Below, in pieces: positions 9,909-19,808 of a stretch of DNA of 64,000 nt. Numbering within the stretch: the stretch's first letter is position 1; every line of letters begins with the position of its first letter. The translations under genes were made by a program, and so were the position numbers. The notes below the pieces were generated by a model, which was not told where the DNA came from, ran no database searches, and was given only the letters and a program-made list of their open reading frames with translations. The DNA comes from Azoarcus sp. PA01 (GTDB taxonomy: Bacteria; Pseudomonadota; Gammaproteobacteria; Burkholderiales; Rhodocyclaceae): the NCBI GenBank assembly GCA_001274695.2, contig LARU01000004.1, forward strand, positions 806,001-870,000, written 5' to 3'.

Positions 9909-10622
9909 TCAAGGCACGCAGGGTGCGCTTTCGGGCAGCGGCGTGCAAGCAGCATTGCCGAGGTCGCAGACGACCCGATACAGCGCCTGGCCGGAGTCCC
10001 GATATTTGCGCTCGAAAGGCGTCAGCGGTATCGGTGCCTCGAATTCCTCCGGGACGATCTCCCGTCCGGTCACGCGGCCCAGCGCACACGCGAATTCCTC
10101 GATATAGACGTGCCAGTTGCTGCGGCACTCCAGCACGCCGCCGAGCTGCGGGATGAACGGGAACACCGGGTGGGCGTGCCAGCGTCGTGCCAGATGGCCG
10201 ATCTTCGGCCACGGGTTCGGATACAGGATGTAGTGGCGCGCAAGCGACAAGCCGGCATCGCAGCACAGTCGCCAGTAGTCGACGAGATCGGCGCGCACGA
10301 ACACCATGTTCGTCGGCAACAGCGCCTGCGGATACGGCTTGCGCCGGTTCAGGCGGTCCTCGGACTGGTCGACGCCGATCACCCAGTGGTCGGGAAAGCT
10401 GCGCGCCAGCTGGATCGTGCTGTGGCCGACGCCGCAGCCGGCGTCCAGGATCAGCGGCGCCGTCCCGTTCCACTGTTCCAGGCTCGCGGCGAACGCGGCC
10501 CGGTTGTAGTCGGCGTAAGGCTTGCGGAACGGCTCGGCGAGATGGCGCTCGACGCGACGCATGAGCTGCTCGTGGATGCCGGACTGGGCGCTCGCGGGAA
10601 TGCGGGAATTGGCGTAGCTCAT
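9909..10622 (-). CDS. TrmB-like tRNA (guanine-N7-)-methyltransferase
   Basis: 237 residues, class I SAM-dependent methyltransferase. The SAM-binding motif I is ILDAGCGVGHSTIQLA and is followed by the acidic loop VIGVDQSEDRL; the TrmB substrate motif appears as LYPNPWPKIGHLARRW (family consensus PDPWPKxRHxKRR). m7G46 modification of tRNA is the likely reaction. The match to the PWPKKRHHKRR core is imperfect, so a divergent paralogue is possible. The ATG at 10622 (MSYANSRIPASAQ) was chosen; upstream in-frame codons give low-complexity Arg/Ser-rich sequence. Confidence 0.75.
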   Translation of the reverse strand: MSYANSRIPASAQSGIHEQLMRRVERHLAEPFRKPYADYNRAAFAASLEQWNGTAPLILDAGCGVGHSTIQLARSFPDHWVIGVDQSEDRLNRRKPYPQALLPTNMVFVRADLVDYWRLCCDAGLSLARHYILYPNPWPKIGHLARRWHAHPVFPFIPQLGGVLECRSNWHVYIEEFACALGRVTGREIVPEEFEAPIPLTPFERKYRDSGQALYRVVCDLGNAACTPLPESAPCVP

Positions 10623-10944
10623 CGATTCACGGCTCCGGCGGCAAGCGCCCGGCCGACGACCCCGTGACGCATCACGAGAGCGTCGATTTCGGCCCGATGA
10701 CGCATCGAACGGATCTCCTGGAAAAAGCTGTCGGCGCGAGGATGATTCTCCGGGCCGCCGGTTCGGCCACTGTCCGGTCCCCCCGGGCGCATATCGAGGT
10801 GCGCCTTGATCGGCGCGAGAACGAGCCGCACACGAAGCTCCGGCAAGAAAGCTGCGTATTGTAGGGGCAATCGTGGGCCAGCGCAGGCGGGTGGGAACGG
10901 TCGACGCCGTGGCCCTCCGGTTGCCCCGCAACGGTGCGCGATCC
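10623..10944. other. Intergenic stretch without a recognisable gene
   Basis: Between the TrmB-like gene and the rpmE promoter. Open frames on both strands here give Arg-rich or scrambled translations without family features and have no convincing ribosome site. It probably holds the promoter of the minus-strand TrmB-like operon, but no clear -10/-35 pair was found. Confidence 0.4.
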
Positions 10945-10973
10945 TTGCTTTTGCTCCCTTCATCCCCGATAAT
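10945..10973 (+). promoter_or_regulatory. Sigma-70-type promoter of rpmE
   Basis: TTGCTT (10945-10950) and GATAAT (10968-10973) are separated by exactly 17 bp. Transcription would start near 10980, leaving a 5' leader of about 57 nt before the rpmE ATG. It is one of the best-matching vegetative promoters in the window, as expected for a ribosomal protein gene. Confidence 0.65.
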
Positions 10974-11036
10974 TCTTCGTTTCAATCAGATCTCAGGGCG
11001 GCCACAGTCACCGCCCGCTCGTACAAGGGAATCATC

Positions 11037-11255
11037 ATGAAAGCGGATATCCATCCCAAATACGCCGAAGTCCAGGTGACCTGCTCCTGCGGCAACACTT
11101 TCGAGACGCGCTCGACGCTCGGCAAGCCGGCGCTGCACGTCGAAGTGTGCGCGGCCTGCCACCCGTTCTACACCGGCAAGCAGAAGATCGTCGACACCGC
11201 GGGCCGTGTCGAGCGCTTCCGCCAGAAATACGGCAGCGTTCAGCGCCTCGGCTGA
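11037..11255 (+). CDS. rpmE: 50S ribosomal protein L31, zinc-binding form
   Basis: 72 residues. [20 protein letters not shown] and [17 protein letters not shown] are diagnostic of bacterial L31. The cysteine pairs CSC and CAAC mark the zinc-containing C+ form rather than the zinc-free paralogue induced under zinc limitation. AAGGGA precedes the ATG at 11037. Single-gene unit with its own promoter and terminator. Confidence 0.97.
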   Translation: MKADIHPKYAEVQVTCSCGNTFETRSTLGKPALHVEVCAACHPFYTGKQKIVDTAGRVERFRQKYGSVQRLG

Positions 11256-11273
11256 TTCCTGGCCAAAGTCTAG

Positions 11274-11300
11274 AAAAGGCAGCTTCGGCTGCCTTTTTTA
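11274..11300 (+). terminator. Rho-independent terminator of rpmE
   Basis: AAAAGGCAGC-TTCG-GCTGCCTTTTTT: a perfect stem with a stable UUCG tetraloop followed by a T-run, 18 bp after the rpmE stop codon. Confidence 0.92.
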
Positions 11301-11442
11301 TTCGACCGGCACGCCGTCAGCCTCTCGCGGCGGCACGCCCGACCGTTTGCCGGCTAGAATCCCGCCCTGACGACGACGGTGCGTCGCGAACGTGTCCGTG
11401 GTGGTCTTCGCACCTGAAAGTGCTGCCCGACACCCGTCCTGA

Positions 11443-13080
11443 ATGACTCGCCCCCCCACCTCTCCCCTGCCGAAGCAGCACCTTTACGGAGCAGCCGGGC
11501 TGGCCGTGCTCGTCGCGCTGTATCTTCTTGTCGGCCTGACCGGGCATGTGCCGTGGCGTGGCGACGACGCCCGGCATTTCGGCCCGATCTTCGAGATGCT
11601 GCAAGGCAACGGCCTCCTGTTCCCGCTGATCGCCGGCGAACCATCGACGAGTTTCCCGCCGCTGTATTACTGGACCGGTTCGGTGTTTGCGCTGCTGTTC
11701 GGCTGGCTGCTGCCGCCTCACGATGCGGCGCGCCTCGCCACCACGCTATACACCGCGCTCGCGATCTTCTGGATCGCGCGTGCTTCGGCGCGGCTGTACG
11801 GCAAGCACACGCGCACTCCGGCCGCGCTGCTGACGCTCGGCACGCTGGGACTGGTGCTCCACGCGCACGAAACCCAGCCGATGATCGCCGTGATGTCGTT
11901 CGTCGCGATGACGCTTGCGGGCCTGTCGCTGATTCCGACGCGGCCCGCGCTCGGCAGCCTCCAGGCCGCTGCGGGCTCGGTGCTCGCATTTCTCGCCGGA
12001 GGCCTGCCCGGCGTGATCCTGACGCTGCCGCTGTTTCTCGTCGTCGTCATTGCGTGCCCGGAATGCCGCAATCCGCGCGCGAGTGGCGGGCTGATCCTCG
12101 GCCTGAGCCTCGCCGTCGGCGCCGGCGCGCTATGGCCGCTGGTGCTTCACTATCAGGCTCCCGAACTGCTCGCACTGTGGTGGCGCAACGAATGGCTCGA
12201 GTTCGGCGCGGAACCTCTCCGGCCGGACGAGTTTTCGCGCCTGATCGAACTGTTCGGCTGGTTCGTCTGGCCGTTGTGGCCGATCGCGCTGTGGTCGCTG
12301 TGGCGCGCGCGCCGCCAGCTGATGCGGATTTCCTGGCTCCTGCCGATCGCCTCGGCGCTGCTTGCCGGCAGCTGGATCATCGCCAACGGCAGCCTCGCGC
12401 AGGCAACAATGCTCCCGCTGATCCCCCCGCTCGCATTGCTCGCCGCAGCGGGCATTCCGACGCTGCGCCGCGGCGCCGCGAATGCTTTCGACTGGTTTGC
12501 GGTGATGACTTTCGTCGTCTTCGCGGTGCTGGTCTGGATCGCATGGACGGCCCAGGCCGTCTCCTGGCCCCCCGGGCTGGCCCGTCACGTCGCGCGAGTC
12601 GCCCCGGGGTTCGAACTCAAAGGGAGCGTGACGCAGGCGCTGGCCGGGATCGGCATCTGCATGACATGGGTCGTGCTGATGTGGCGCCTGCCGCGCTCCT
12701 TCAATCGCGGCCCGGCAAGCTGGGCGATGGGGATGACGACGCTATGGTGCCTCGCAGTCGTGCTGCTGATGCCGTGGTTCGACTACGACCGCAGCTACCG
12801 GCCGGTCGCGACGTCGCTGGGGATCGCACTCGCCGGGGAAAGGAGCGACTGCGTCGCGATGCTCGGACTGTCGCCGAGCCAGCGCGCATCGTTCCATTAT
12901 TTCGCCGGCGTGCGGCCCGAGAGGGTCTCCGGCAATGAGACGGCCTGCAGTTTTTTGCTGGTATATGATAGCCGCAGCCCCGCCGCGCTCACGCCCGCCC
13001 AGGAATGGCAACAGATCTGGGAGTATCGCCGCGGCGGTGGCAAACAACTCGAAATATTCCGTCTTTATCGCCGTGACTGA
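11443..13080 (+). CDS. ArnT/PMT-like (GT39-type) membrane glycosyltransferase
   Basis: 545 residues, polytopic, with about ten to twelve membrane segments. The first periplasmic loop carries PWRGDDARHFGPIFEM, which resembles the acidic catalytic loop (a DE/DD motif after the first helix) of lipid-linked-sugar transferases such as ArnT, and FPPLYYWTGSVFALLFG fits the second helix region. The likely role is transfer of a sugar from a polyprenyl carrier to an envelope acceptor; donor and acceptor are unknown. It is followed after 5 bp by pgi, so the two are translationally close and probably co-transcribed. Confidence 0.75.
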   Translation: MTRPPTSPLPKQHLYGAAGLAVLVALYLLVGLTGHVPWRGDDARHFGPIFEMLQGNGLLFPLIAGEPSTSFPPLYYWTGSVFALLFGWLLPPHDAARLATTLYTALAIFWIARASARLYGKHTRTPAALLTLGTLGLVLHAHETQPMIAVMSFVAMTLAGLSLIPTRPALGSLQAAAGSVLAFLAGGLPGVILTLPLFLVVVIACPECRNPRASGGLILGLSLAVGAGALWPLVLHYQAPELLALWWRNEWLEFGAEPLRPDEFSRLIELFGWFVWPLWPIALWSLWRARRQLMRISWLLPIASALLAGSWIIANGSLAQATMLPLIPPLALLAAAGIPTLRRGAANAFDWFAVMTFVVFAVLVWIAWTAQAVSWPPGLARHVARVAPGFELKGSVTQALAGIGICMTWVVLMWRLPRSFNRGPASWAMGMTTLWCLAVVLLMPWFDYDRSYRPVATSLGIALAGERSDCVAMLGLSPSQRASFHYFAGVRPERVSGNETACSFLLVYDSRSPAALTPAQEWQQIWEYRRGGGKQLEIFRLYRRD

Positions 13081-13085
13081 CCCCT

Positions 13086-14720
13086 GTGACTGAACCCTTT
13101 ACCCCTGCGCACCGGCTCCCCACGTGGAGCACGCTCGAAAACCACGCTGTCCGCCTCCGCACGACGCGCGTCTCGGAACTGTTCGAGCGCGACGCCTCGC
13201 GCTTCGCGACCTTGTCCTTCTCTCACCGCGGCATGCTCCTCGACCTGTCGAAGCAATCGATCGACGCGCCGGCCCTCGCCGCGCTCGTCGATCTCGCCGG
13301 CGAGGCACGCCTGCCCGACGGTATCGACGCGCTTTTTGCCGGCGAGCATCTGAATTTCACCGAAGACCGCGCCGTGCTGCATATGGCGCTGCGCGGCGCC
13401 TGCCCGGCTCCGCCCGAAGACGCCGCCCCCCTCGCGCAATCGCAACAGCGCATGCGCGCTTTCGCGGCGGCGCTGCGCAGCGGAACGATGACCGGCGCGA
13501 GCGGAAAACCGATCCGCATGGTCGTCAACCTCGGCATCGGCGGCTCCGACCTCGGCCCCCGCATGGCGGCGCAGGCGCTCGTACCGACCGGCTTGCAGGC
13601 GACCCCGGAAGTCCGGTTTGTCGCGAACATCGATCGGCGCGAGCTCGACGAAGCGCTCGCCGACGCAGATTCCGCGAGCACGTTGTTCATCGTCTCGTCG
13701 AAAAGCTTTGCGACCGCCGAAACCCTGGCCAACGCGCAGGCAGCGCGGAGTTGGCTGCAAGCAGGCCTCGGAGCCGGCTGCGACCCGGCGCTGCATTTCG
13801 CGGCGGTCAGCAATGCGACTGACGCTGCGGCCGCATTCGGCATTGCCGCGGAACGCATCTTCCCGCTGCCCGAGTGGGTCGGAGGGCGCTATTCGGTGTG
13901 GTCCACGATCGGCCTGCCGCTGATGGTCGCGATCGGCGAGAGCGGGTTCGACGCGTTGCTGGCCGGCGCGCGGGCGATGGACGAACATTTCCGCGGAGCG
14001 CCGCCGAGCGAAAATCTTCCGGTGCTGATGGGCCTCGTCGGCCTGTGGAACAGCGATTTCCTCGGCATCGAAAGTCTCGCACTGCTGCCCTACGCGCACG
14101 GCCTGCGCAGTTTCGCCGCGTGGCTGCAGCAGCTCGAAATGGAAAGCAACGGCAAGCGCTGCCTGCGCGACGGCTCCGCGAGCATCGTCCACACTTCGCC
14201 GATCGTGTGGGGCGGCGTCGGCACGGTCGGCCAGCATGCGTTCCACCAGCTGTTTTATCAGGGCACGCGTCGCGTCGCGCTCGATTTCATCGTCCCGGTC
14301 GGGGCAGACGACGCCTCCCAGCGTGCGTTGGTCGAGAACGCGTTCGCACAGTCGGCCGCGCTGATGGCGGGGCGCAGCCTCGACACGGCGCTCGCCAGCC
14401 TGCGCGCGAAAGGCCTGGCGGAAAGCGAAGCGGCAGTACTCGCCCCGCATCTTGCCTGTCCGGGCAACCAGCCGAGCACGACGGTGCTGCTGCCCGCGCT
14501 CGACGCGTTCTCGCTCGGCCAGCTGATGGCCCTGTACGAGCACAAGGTGTTCGTGCAAGGCTGGATCTGGGGAATCAACAGCTTCGACCAGTACGGCGTC
14601 GAGCTGGGCAAGGAGATGGCGCGCAGTCTTTCATCCGGCTCGCGCGAGAATCACGACGCTTCGACAGCAGGGCTGATGGCGGCAGCCGAAGCGCTGCGAA
14701 GCACTCCGGACCGTAGCTGA
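13086..14720 (+). CDS. pgi: Glucose-6-phosphate isomerase
   Basis: 544 residues, the usual length. Interconverts glucose-6-phosphate and fructose-6-phosphate. Family signatures are clear: VNLGIGGSDLGPRMAAQAL (phosphate loop), FIVSSKSFATAETLANA, GGRYSVWSTIGLP, and near the C-terminus VFVQGWIWGINSFDQYGVELG (PGI signature 2). The start is a GTG at 13086, 5 nt after the preceding stop. In an aromatic-degrading denitrifier it most likely serves gluconeogenesis and envelope sugar supply. Confidence 0.96.
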   Translation: MTEPFTPAHRLPTWSTLENHAVRLRTTRVSELFERDASRFATLSFSHRGMLLDLSKQSIDAPALAALVDLAGEARLPDGIDALFAGEHLNFTEDRAVLHMALRGACPAPPEDAAPLAQSQQRMRAFAAALRSGTMTGASGKPIRMVVNLGIGGSDLGPRMAAQALVPTGLQATPEVRFVANIDRRELDEALADADSASTLFIVSSKSFATAETLANAQAARSWLQAGLGAGCDPALHFAAVSNATDAAAAFGIAAERIFPLPEWVGGRYSVWSTIGLPLMVAIGESGFDALLAGARAMDEHFRGAPPSENLPVLMGLVGLWNSDFLGIESLALLPYAHGLRSFAAWLQQLEMESNGKRCLRDGSASIVHTSPIVWGGVGTVGQHAFHQLFYQGTRRVALDFIVPVGADDASQRALVENAFAQSAALMAGRSLDTALASLRAKGLAESEAAVLAPHLACPGNQPSTTVLLPALDAFSLGQLMALYEHKVFVQGWIWGINSFDQYGVELGKEMARSLSSGSRENHDASTAGLMAAAEALRSTPDRS

Positions 14721-14742
14721 TCGTGCGCGCCACGGCCGGAAA

Positions 14743-15294
14743 TCACGGCACGAGGCGCAGGAAGTTGTCCCGGTAGTGGCGCAATTCGGCGATCGACTCG
14801 TAGATGTCGGCGAGCGCTTCGTGCTTGCCTTTTTTCTCGACTCCCTTGTACACCTCGGGCCGCCAGCGTTTCGCGAGTTCCTTCAGCGTCGATACGTCGA
14901 GGTTGCGATAGTGGAACCAGGCTTCGAGCTGCGGCATGTAGCGCGCCATGAAGCGCCGGTCCTGACAGATCGAATTGCCGCACATCGGCGACGTGCGCGC
15001 CGGCACGTGTTGCTGCAGGAACGCGAGCATCTGCGCTTCGGCGTCGGCTTCACCGATCAGCGACGCCTTGACGCGATCGGTCAGGCCCGATTTGCCGTGC
15101 GTGTTCCGGTTCCACTCGTCCATTGCGTCGAGCACGCGGTCGGGCTGATGCACAGCGATCACCGGTGCTTCGGCGACGGTATTGAGCTGGGAATCGGTAA
15201 TCACGATCGCGATCTCGATGATGCGGTCGGAGTCGGGCTCGAGGCCGGTCATCTCCATGTCCAGCCAGATGAGGTGGTTCTGATCCTGTGCCAT
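14743..15294 (-). CDS. orn: Oligoribonuclease
   Basis: 183 residues, DEDDh 3'-5' exonuclease that degrades nanoRNAs and pGpG. Motifs: [20 protein letters not shown] (ExoI, catalytic D-E), [16 protein letters not shown] (ExoII) and [18 protein letters not shown] (ExoIII, His and Asp). The ATG at 15294 gives [17 protein letters not shown], the standard N-terminus. It diverges from the M48 peptidase gene across 74 bp. Confidence 0.96.
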   Translation of the reverse strand: MAQDQNHLIWLDMEMTGLEPDSDRIIEIAIVITDSQLNTVAEAPVIAVHQPDRVLDAMDEWNRNTHGKSGLTDRVKASLIGEADAEAQMLAFLQQHVPARTSPMCGNSICQDRRFMARYMPQLEAWFHYRNLDVSTLKELAKRWRPEVYKGVEKKGKHEALADIYESIAELRHYRDNFLRLVP

Positions 15295-15368
15295 AATCCT
15301 TCGGCCCGGTTTAACAAAGCGCAGATTGTGGCATAAATCGCCGCCCCGCCGCCTCCCACCCCTCCCGC

Positions 15369-16625
15369 ATGGCACCCGACACCTTCTCGAATCTGTTTGT
15401 CGCCGCGCTTCTCGCCACCCTGTTCATCAAGGTCGCGCTGATGCTGCGCCAGAGGCACCACGTGCGGGCGCGGCGGGAACAGGTGCCTGCGCCGTTCGCG
15501 GACGCGATCAGTGTCGAATCGCACCGCAAGGCTGCCGACTACACCTGTGCACGAATGGCACTGGGGATCGTCGACGCCACGGTCGGTACGGTCTTCGTGC
15601 TGGCCCTCACTTTCGGCGGCGGCCTGCAGGCGATGCACCGCGCGCTGGCGGAGTGGTTCGACCCTGCCGGACTCGCGCACGGCGTCGCGCTGCTGGCCGC
15701 ACTCGGCGTCCTCGGCTGGCTCATCGAATTGCCGTTCGCGCTGTACCGCACGTTCGTCATCGAAAAACGCTTCGGCTTCAACAGGATGACGCCGGCGCTG
15801 TACGCCGCCGACATTGCGCGCGAAGCGCTCCTTGCCGCGCTCATCGGCCTGCCGGTGCTTGGCGCGGTGCTGTGGCTGATGGGCGCGATGGGCGAGCAGT
15901 GGTGGTTGTGGGTGTGGCTGTTCTGGTTCGTCTTCAACCTGCTCGGACTGTTCGTCTGGCCGACGTTCATCGCCCCGCTGTTCAACAAGTTCACGCCGCT
16001 CGCCGACGAGGCGCTGCGAAAGCGCGTCGAAAACCTTCTCGCGCGCTGCGGCTTCCGCTCGCGCGGACTGTTCGTCATGGACGGCTCGCGTCGCTCGGCG
16101 CACGGCAACGCCTATTTCACGGGTTTCGGCGCCGCCAAGCGCATCGTGTTCTTCGATACGCTGCTCGACAAGCTCAGCCCTGCCGAAGTCGAGGCGGTTC
16201 TCGCGCACGAACTCGGCCATTTCCATCACCGGCACATCTGGAAGCGGCTCGCGGTGGTCGCCGCGACGAGCCTCGCGCTACTGTGGCTGCTCGCCTGGCT
16301 GATGGAACAGTCCTGGTTCTTCGCCGGGCTCGGCATCGCCGACGGAGCCGGCAGCACCGCCGTCGCCCTGGGCCTGTTCGCGCTGGTGCTGCCGGTGTTC
16401 GCATTTCCGCTCGGACCGCTGATGAGCCACTGGTCGCGGGTGCACGAGTTTCAGGCCGACGCGTACGCGGCCCGGCAGGCGAGCGCAGCCGATCTCGCCG
16501 CAGCGCTGGTCAAGCTGTATCGCGACAACGCCTCGACGCTGACGCCCGATCCGCTGTATTCCCGCTTTTTCGATTCCCACCCGCCAGCGTTGCTGCGGGT
16601 TTCGCGCCTGCGCGCGGCCAGCTGA
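15369..16625 (+). CDS. M48-family membrane metalloprotease (Ste24-like)
   Basis: 418 residues. Several membrane helices flank a zinc-protease core: [13 protein letters not shown] holds the HExxH motif (about residues 279-283) and the third ligand is in [13 protein letters not shown] (about residue 361). The preceding [13 protein letters not shown] block matches the Ste24/CAAX prenyl protease 1 group. Bacterial members are thought to act in inner-membrane protein quality control rather than CAAX processing. It lies just upstream of rsgA on the same strand. Confidence 0.9.
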   Translation: MAPDTFSNLFVAALLATLFIKVALMLRQRHHVRARREQVPAPFADAISVESHRKAADYTCARMALGIVDATVGTVFVLALTFGGGLQAMHRALAEWFDPAGLAHGVALLAALGVLGWLIELPFALYRTFVIEKRFGFNRMTPALYAADIAREALLAALIGLPVLGAVLWLMGAMGEQWWLWVWLFWFVFNLLGLFVWPTFIAPLFNKFTPLADEALRKRVENLLARCGFRSRGLFVMDGSRRSAHGNAYFTGFGAAKRIVFFDTLLDKLSPAEVEAVLAHELGHFHHRHIWKRLAVVAATSLALLWLLAWLMEQSWFFAGLGIADGAGSTAVALGLFALVLPVFAFPLGPLMSHWSRVHEFQADAYAARQASAADLAAALVKLYRDNASTLTPDPLYSRFFDSHPPALLRVSRLRAAS

Positions 16626-16640
16626 GGCGGGCGACCCCAA

Positions 16641-17591
16641 TTGACTGCATCCCCTTCGCTTGACGTCGGCGCAAGCCTGAACGGCGTCATCACTGCCGCT
16701 TTCGGCCGTCACTATGAAGTCGATATCGCCGCACCTCACGCGGCAAGCGCTGCCGATCCGGCGCAGCCGCGGCTGAAGTGCTATCCGCGTGGCAAGAAAA
16801 GCGTCTTTGCGTGCGGCGACGAAGTCGAGGTCAGCCCTACCGGCAGCGGACAGGGCGTCATCAACCGCTTGCACCCGCGCCGCAACCTGCTGTGGCGTTC
16901 GGACGCGTTCCGCGAAAAGCTCATCGCGGCGAACCTCACGCAGGTCGTGGTCGTCGTCGCGACCGAACCGGGTTTCTCGGACCTGCTGATCTCGCGCTGC
17001 ATCGCCGCGGCGCAAAGCCAGCAGATCAGCACCCTGATCGTGCTGAACAAGGCCGATCTGCGCGACCAGCTGCCGGCCGCCCGGCGCATCCTCGCGCCGT
17101 TCGAGAAACTCGATTACCGCATCGTCGAACTCAGTGCGCGCGAAGGCGCCGGAGCGCTGCGCCCTTTCCTCGCCGGCGAACGGAGCATCCTGGTCGGCCA
17201 GTCCGGCATGGGCAAATCGACGCTGACGAACGCGCTGATACCCGACGCGCAGGCGGCGACGCGCGAGATTTCCGAAGCGCTCAACAGCGGCAAGCACACG
17301 ACGACGTTCGCGCGCCTCTATGCGCTCGACGGCGGCTGGCTGATCGACAGTCCCGGCCTGCAGGCTTTCGGTCTCGCCCACCTGACTGCCGACGAACTGG
17401 CGGCAAGCTTCGTCGAGTTCGCGCCGCACCTCGGAAAATGCCGCTTCCGCGATTGCCTGCACGAATCCGAACCGGGCTGCGCGCTGCGCGCGGCGATTGC
17501 AGCGGGCGCGATCGAGGCGCGACGCTTCGAGCATTTCCGCGTCATCCGTGAAGAGATCACCCACGCGAAACGGCAGACGCAGGGCTGGTGA
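16641..17591 (+). CDS. rsgA: Ribosome small-subunit biogenesis GTPase RsgA
   Basis: 316 residues. Circularly permuted GTPase that matures the 30S subunit. After an N-terminal OB-fold (about 10-75) the motifs come in permuted order: NKAD (G4), ILVGQSGMGKSTLTNALIP (G1), TTTFARLYAL (G2 region), DSPGLQAFG (G3). The C-terminal zinc knuckle is CRFRDCLHESEPGC. The start is a TTG at 16641, 15 bp after the upstream stop; no better ATG or GTG lies close to the OB-fold. Confidence 0.94.
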   Translation: MTASPSLDVGASLNGVITAAFGRHYEVDIAAPHAASAADPAQPRLKCYPRGKKSVFACGDEVEVSPTGSGQGVINRLHPRRNLLWRSDAFREKLIAANLTQVVVVVATEPGFSDLLISRCIAAAQSQQISTLIVLNKADLRDQLPAARRILAPFEKLDYRIVELSAREGAGALRPFLAGERSILVGQSGMGKSTLTNALIPDAQAATREISEALNSGKHTTTFARLYALDGGWLIDSPGLQAFGLAHLTADELAASFVEFAPHLGKCRFRDCLHESEPGCALRAAIAAGAIEARRFEHFRVIREEITHAKRQTQGW

Positions 17592-17630
17592 TTCGTTCCG
17601 CCCTCCTTCGACCGGGCGAAATTACAGGCG

Positions 17631-17655
17631 AAAAAAACCCCGCCGCAGCGGGGTT
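17631..17655 (-). terminator. Rho-independent terminator of the thiolase gene
   Basis: On the minus strand, AACCCCGC-TGCG-GCGGGGTT is followed by a T-run, 23 bp after the thiolase stop codon. The arms (8 bp) are perfect. Confidence 0.88.
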
Positions 17656-17677
17656 GCGTGTCGGTCGCGAGACGCGA

Positions 17678-18859
17678 TCAGACGCGTTCCCAGATCGTCG
17701 TGATGCCCTGGCCGCCGCCGATGCACATCGTCGCCATGCCGTAGCGGCCATTGACGCGGATCAGCTCGTGCAGCAGCTTGGTGATGATCACCGCGCCGGT
17801 CGCACCCACCGGATGGCCGAGCGCGATCGCGCCGCCGTTCGGGTTCGTCTTCTTCGGGTCGAGGTCGAGCCCCCGATTGACGGCGATCGACTGAGCGGCA
17901 AACGCTTCGTTGGATTCGATGACGTCGATCTTGTCGAGCGTCAGCCCGGCGCGCTGCAGCGCGAGCTTCGAAGCGGGAATCGGGCCTTCACCCATCACGT
18001 CGTTCGGCACGCCGGCGATCGCGTAAGCGACCAGGCGCGCGATCGGCTTGTGGCCTGCCGCCGCAGCCTTGCCCGCCTCGGCCAGCACCAGGAAGCTCGC
18101 CGCGTCGTTGATGCCCGAAGCGTTGCCGGCGGTCACCGAGCCGTCCTTCTTGAAAGCCGGCTTCATCTTCCCCAGCGCTTCCATCGTCGTCATGCGCGGA
18201 TGCTCGTCGGTGTCAAAGACGACCGGTCCTTTGCGCGTCTCGAACGTGACGGGCACGATCTGGCTCTTGAAACGGCCCTCGGCGATCGCCGCCGCAGCAC
18301 GGTTCTGCGACTCCAGCGCAAATGCGTCCTGCTCTTCGCGGCTGATGTTCCACTTCGTCGTCAGGTTCTCTGCGGTGACGCCCATGTGTCCGACACCGAA
18401 CGGATCGGTCAGGACGGCCACCATCGCATCGATCGCCTTGGTGTCGCCCATGCGCGCGCCGCTGCGCAGCGCCGGCAGCAGGTACGCGCCGCGCGACATC
18501 ACTTCGACGCCGCCGCCGATCGCGAAATCGGCGTCGCCAAGCATGATCGCCTGAGCCGAATTGACGATTGCCTGCTGCGCCGAGCCGCACAGGCGGTTGA
18601 CCGCGAATGCGACCGAATCCATCGACATGCCGCCCTGGATCGTCGCCAGGCGCGCGACGTAAGCGTAGCGCGACTCGGTCGGAATGCAGTTGCCGACCGC
18701 GGCGAAGCTGATCTGCTGCGGATCGACGCCGGAGCGGGCAATCGCTTCCTTGACGACCACACCGCCGAGGTCGGCCGGTTCCATGTCCTTCAGCGAACCG
18801 CCGAAACCGCCGACCGCCGAACGTACCGCACTCAAAACCACTACTTCACGATTCGCCAT
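17678..18859 (-). CDS. Acetyl-CoA acetyltransferase / beta-ketothiolase (BktB-like)
   Basis: 393 residues, thiolase family. Catalytic residues are visible: nucleophile Cys in VNRLCGSAQQAIV (near residue 90), GNASGINDAA, His in GGAIALGHPVGATGA (near residue 349), and the C-terminal acid/base Cys in TMCIGGGQG (near residue 379). Sequence is close to beta-ketothiolase BktB of Cupriavidus. Likely roles are condensation for PHA synthesis or thiolysis in aromatic or fatty-acid degradation. CGSA replaces the more common CGSG after the nucleophile. phaC occurs 40 kb away, so they are not one operon. Confidence 0.9.
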   Translation of the reverse strand: MANREVVVLSAVRSAVGGFGGSLKDMEPADLGGVVVKEAIARSGVDPQQISFAAVGNCIPTESRYAYVARLATIQGGMSMDSVAFAVNRLCGSAQQAIVNSAQAIMLGDADFAIGGGVEVMSRGAYLLPALRSGARMGDTKAIDAMVAVLTDPFGVGHMGVTAENLTTKWNISREEQDAFALESQNRAAAAIAEGRFKSQIVPVTFETRKGPVVFDTDEHPRMTTMEALGKMKPAFKKDGSVTAGNASGINDAASFLVLAEAGKAAAAGHKPIARLVAYAIAGVPNDVMGEGPIPASKLALQRAGLTLDKIDVIESNEAFAAQSIAVNRGLDLDPKKTNPNGGAIALGHPVGATGAVIITKLLHELIRVNGRYGMATMCIGGGQGITTIWERV

Positions 18860-18881
18860 CTCAGTGCTCCCTCCTCAAAAA

Positions 18882-19808
18882 TCAACGACCAACCCAGCCG
18901 GCTATCACAACCAAAGCGAGCATTAACAAGCAAAGCACCAGCGCTCGCCATACCAGGCCCACGGTACTCTGCATGTAATCCGCATCGGCTTCCGCGCCGA
19001 CGCCCATTTCCGGCCGCTCGACGATCTCGCCGGATTCGTGCACGGGCATCCCTAAGCGCACTCCCAGCGCTCCCGCACCCGCGGCAATCAGTATACCGGA
19101 CGCCTTTTCGCCCCAGAGCATCGCCTGGGTGCGCCAGCAGAACAGCGCGTCCTCGAAATCGCCGACGACCGAAAACGACGCCGCGGTCAGGCGTGCCGGC
19201 AGCCAGTCGATGAGTGCGAACGCCTTTCTCGCGAAGCGGCCGAACTCGCCGAATTCGATATCGCGACGCTGCCCCCATTCCTCACCGAGGAAGCGCGCCA
19301 GGCGATAGAAAATCGCGCCGGTCGGCCCGGGCATGACGATGAACCAGAACACGACACCGAACACGTTGCGGTGCGCCGCGACGAGCGCTTTCTCGATCGC
19401 GAGCCGCGCGACTTCGCTCGAACTCGCTTCGGAATACTGTCCGCCGCGCCATTCGCCGAGGAGCGTGCGGGCGCGCGCGAGCTCTTCCATGCGCAGCGCG
19501 AGGTGGATGTCGGTGAAGTAATGGCTCTCCTGGCGAAAACCCATCGTCAGGTACAGCACGCCGATATTGAACGCGAACGCGAGCGCCGGGTGGATCAGCC
19601 ACAGCAGGACGAAGACCAGCCCGCCTGTCAAAACCCCGAGAAGCATCAGCAACCACCAGGCGATCGTTCCGTTGCGCGCCCGGCCGTCGTTGAAGCGGTC
19701 AACGAGGACGCCGGAAAACCGTCTGAGGGGATCCAGAACAAGCTGCCGGACCGGCAGCGGGCGCAGCTGCTCGATGAGCAGTGCAACGATCAGCGAGAAA
19801 AGCGTCAT
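18882..19808 (-). CDS. CobD/CbiB-family membrane protein
   Basis: 308 residues with membrane segments near the N-terminus (about 45-75), middle (about 145-170) and C-terminus (about 285-305). VLYLTMGFRQESHYFTDIHLALR and YRLARFLGEEWG resemble CobD/CbiB-related proteins, whose relatives include the regulator AmpE. True CobD makes adenosylcobinamide phosphate, but no other cobalamin-synthesis gene is nearby, so an AmpE-like role is equally possible. It lies 22 bp upstream of the thiolase gene on the same strand. Confidence 0.7.
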   Translation of the reverse strand: MTLFSLIVALLIEQLRPLPVRQLVLDPLRRFSGVLVDRFNDGRARNGTIAWWLLMLLGVLTGGLVFVLLWLIHPALAFAFNIGVLYLTMGFRQESHYFTDIHLALRMEELARARTLLGEWRGGQYSEASSSEVARLAIEKALVAAHRNVFGVVFWFIVMPGPTGAIFYRLARFLGEEWGQRRDIEFGEFGRFARKAFALIDWLPARLTAASFSVVGDFEDALFCWRTQAMLWGEKASGILIAAGAGALGVRLGMPVHESGEIVERPEMGVGAEADADYMQSTVGLVWRALVLCLLMLALVVIAGWVGR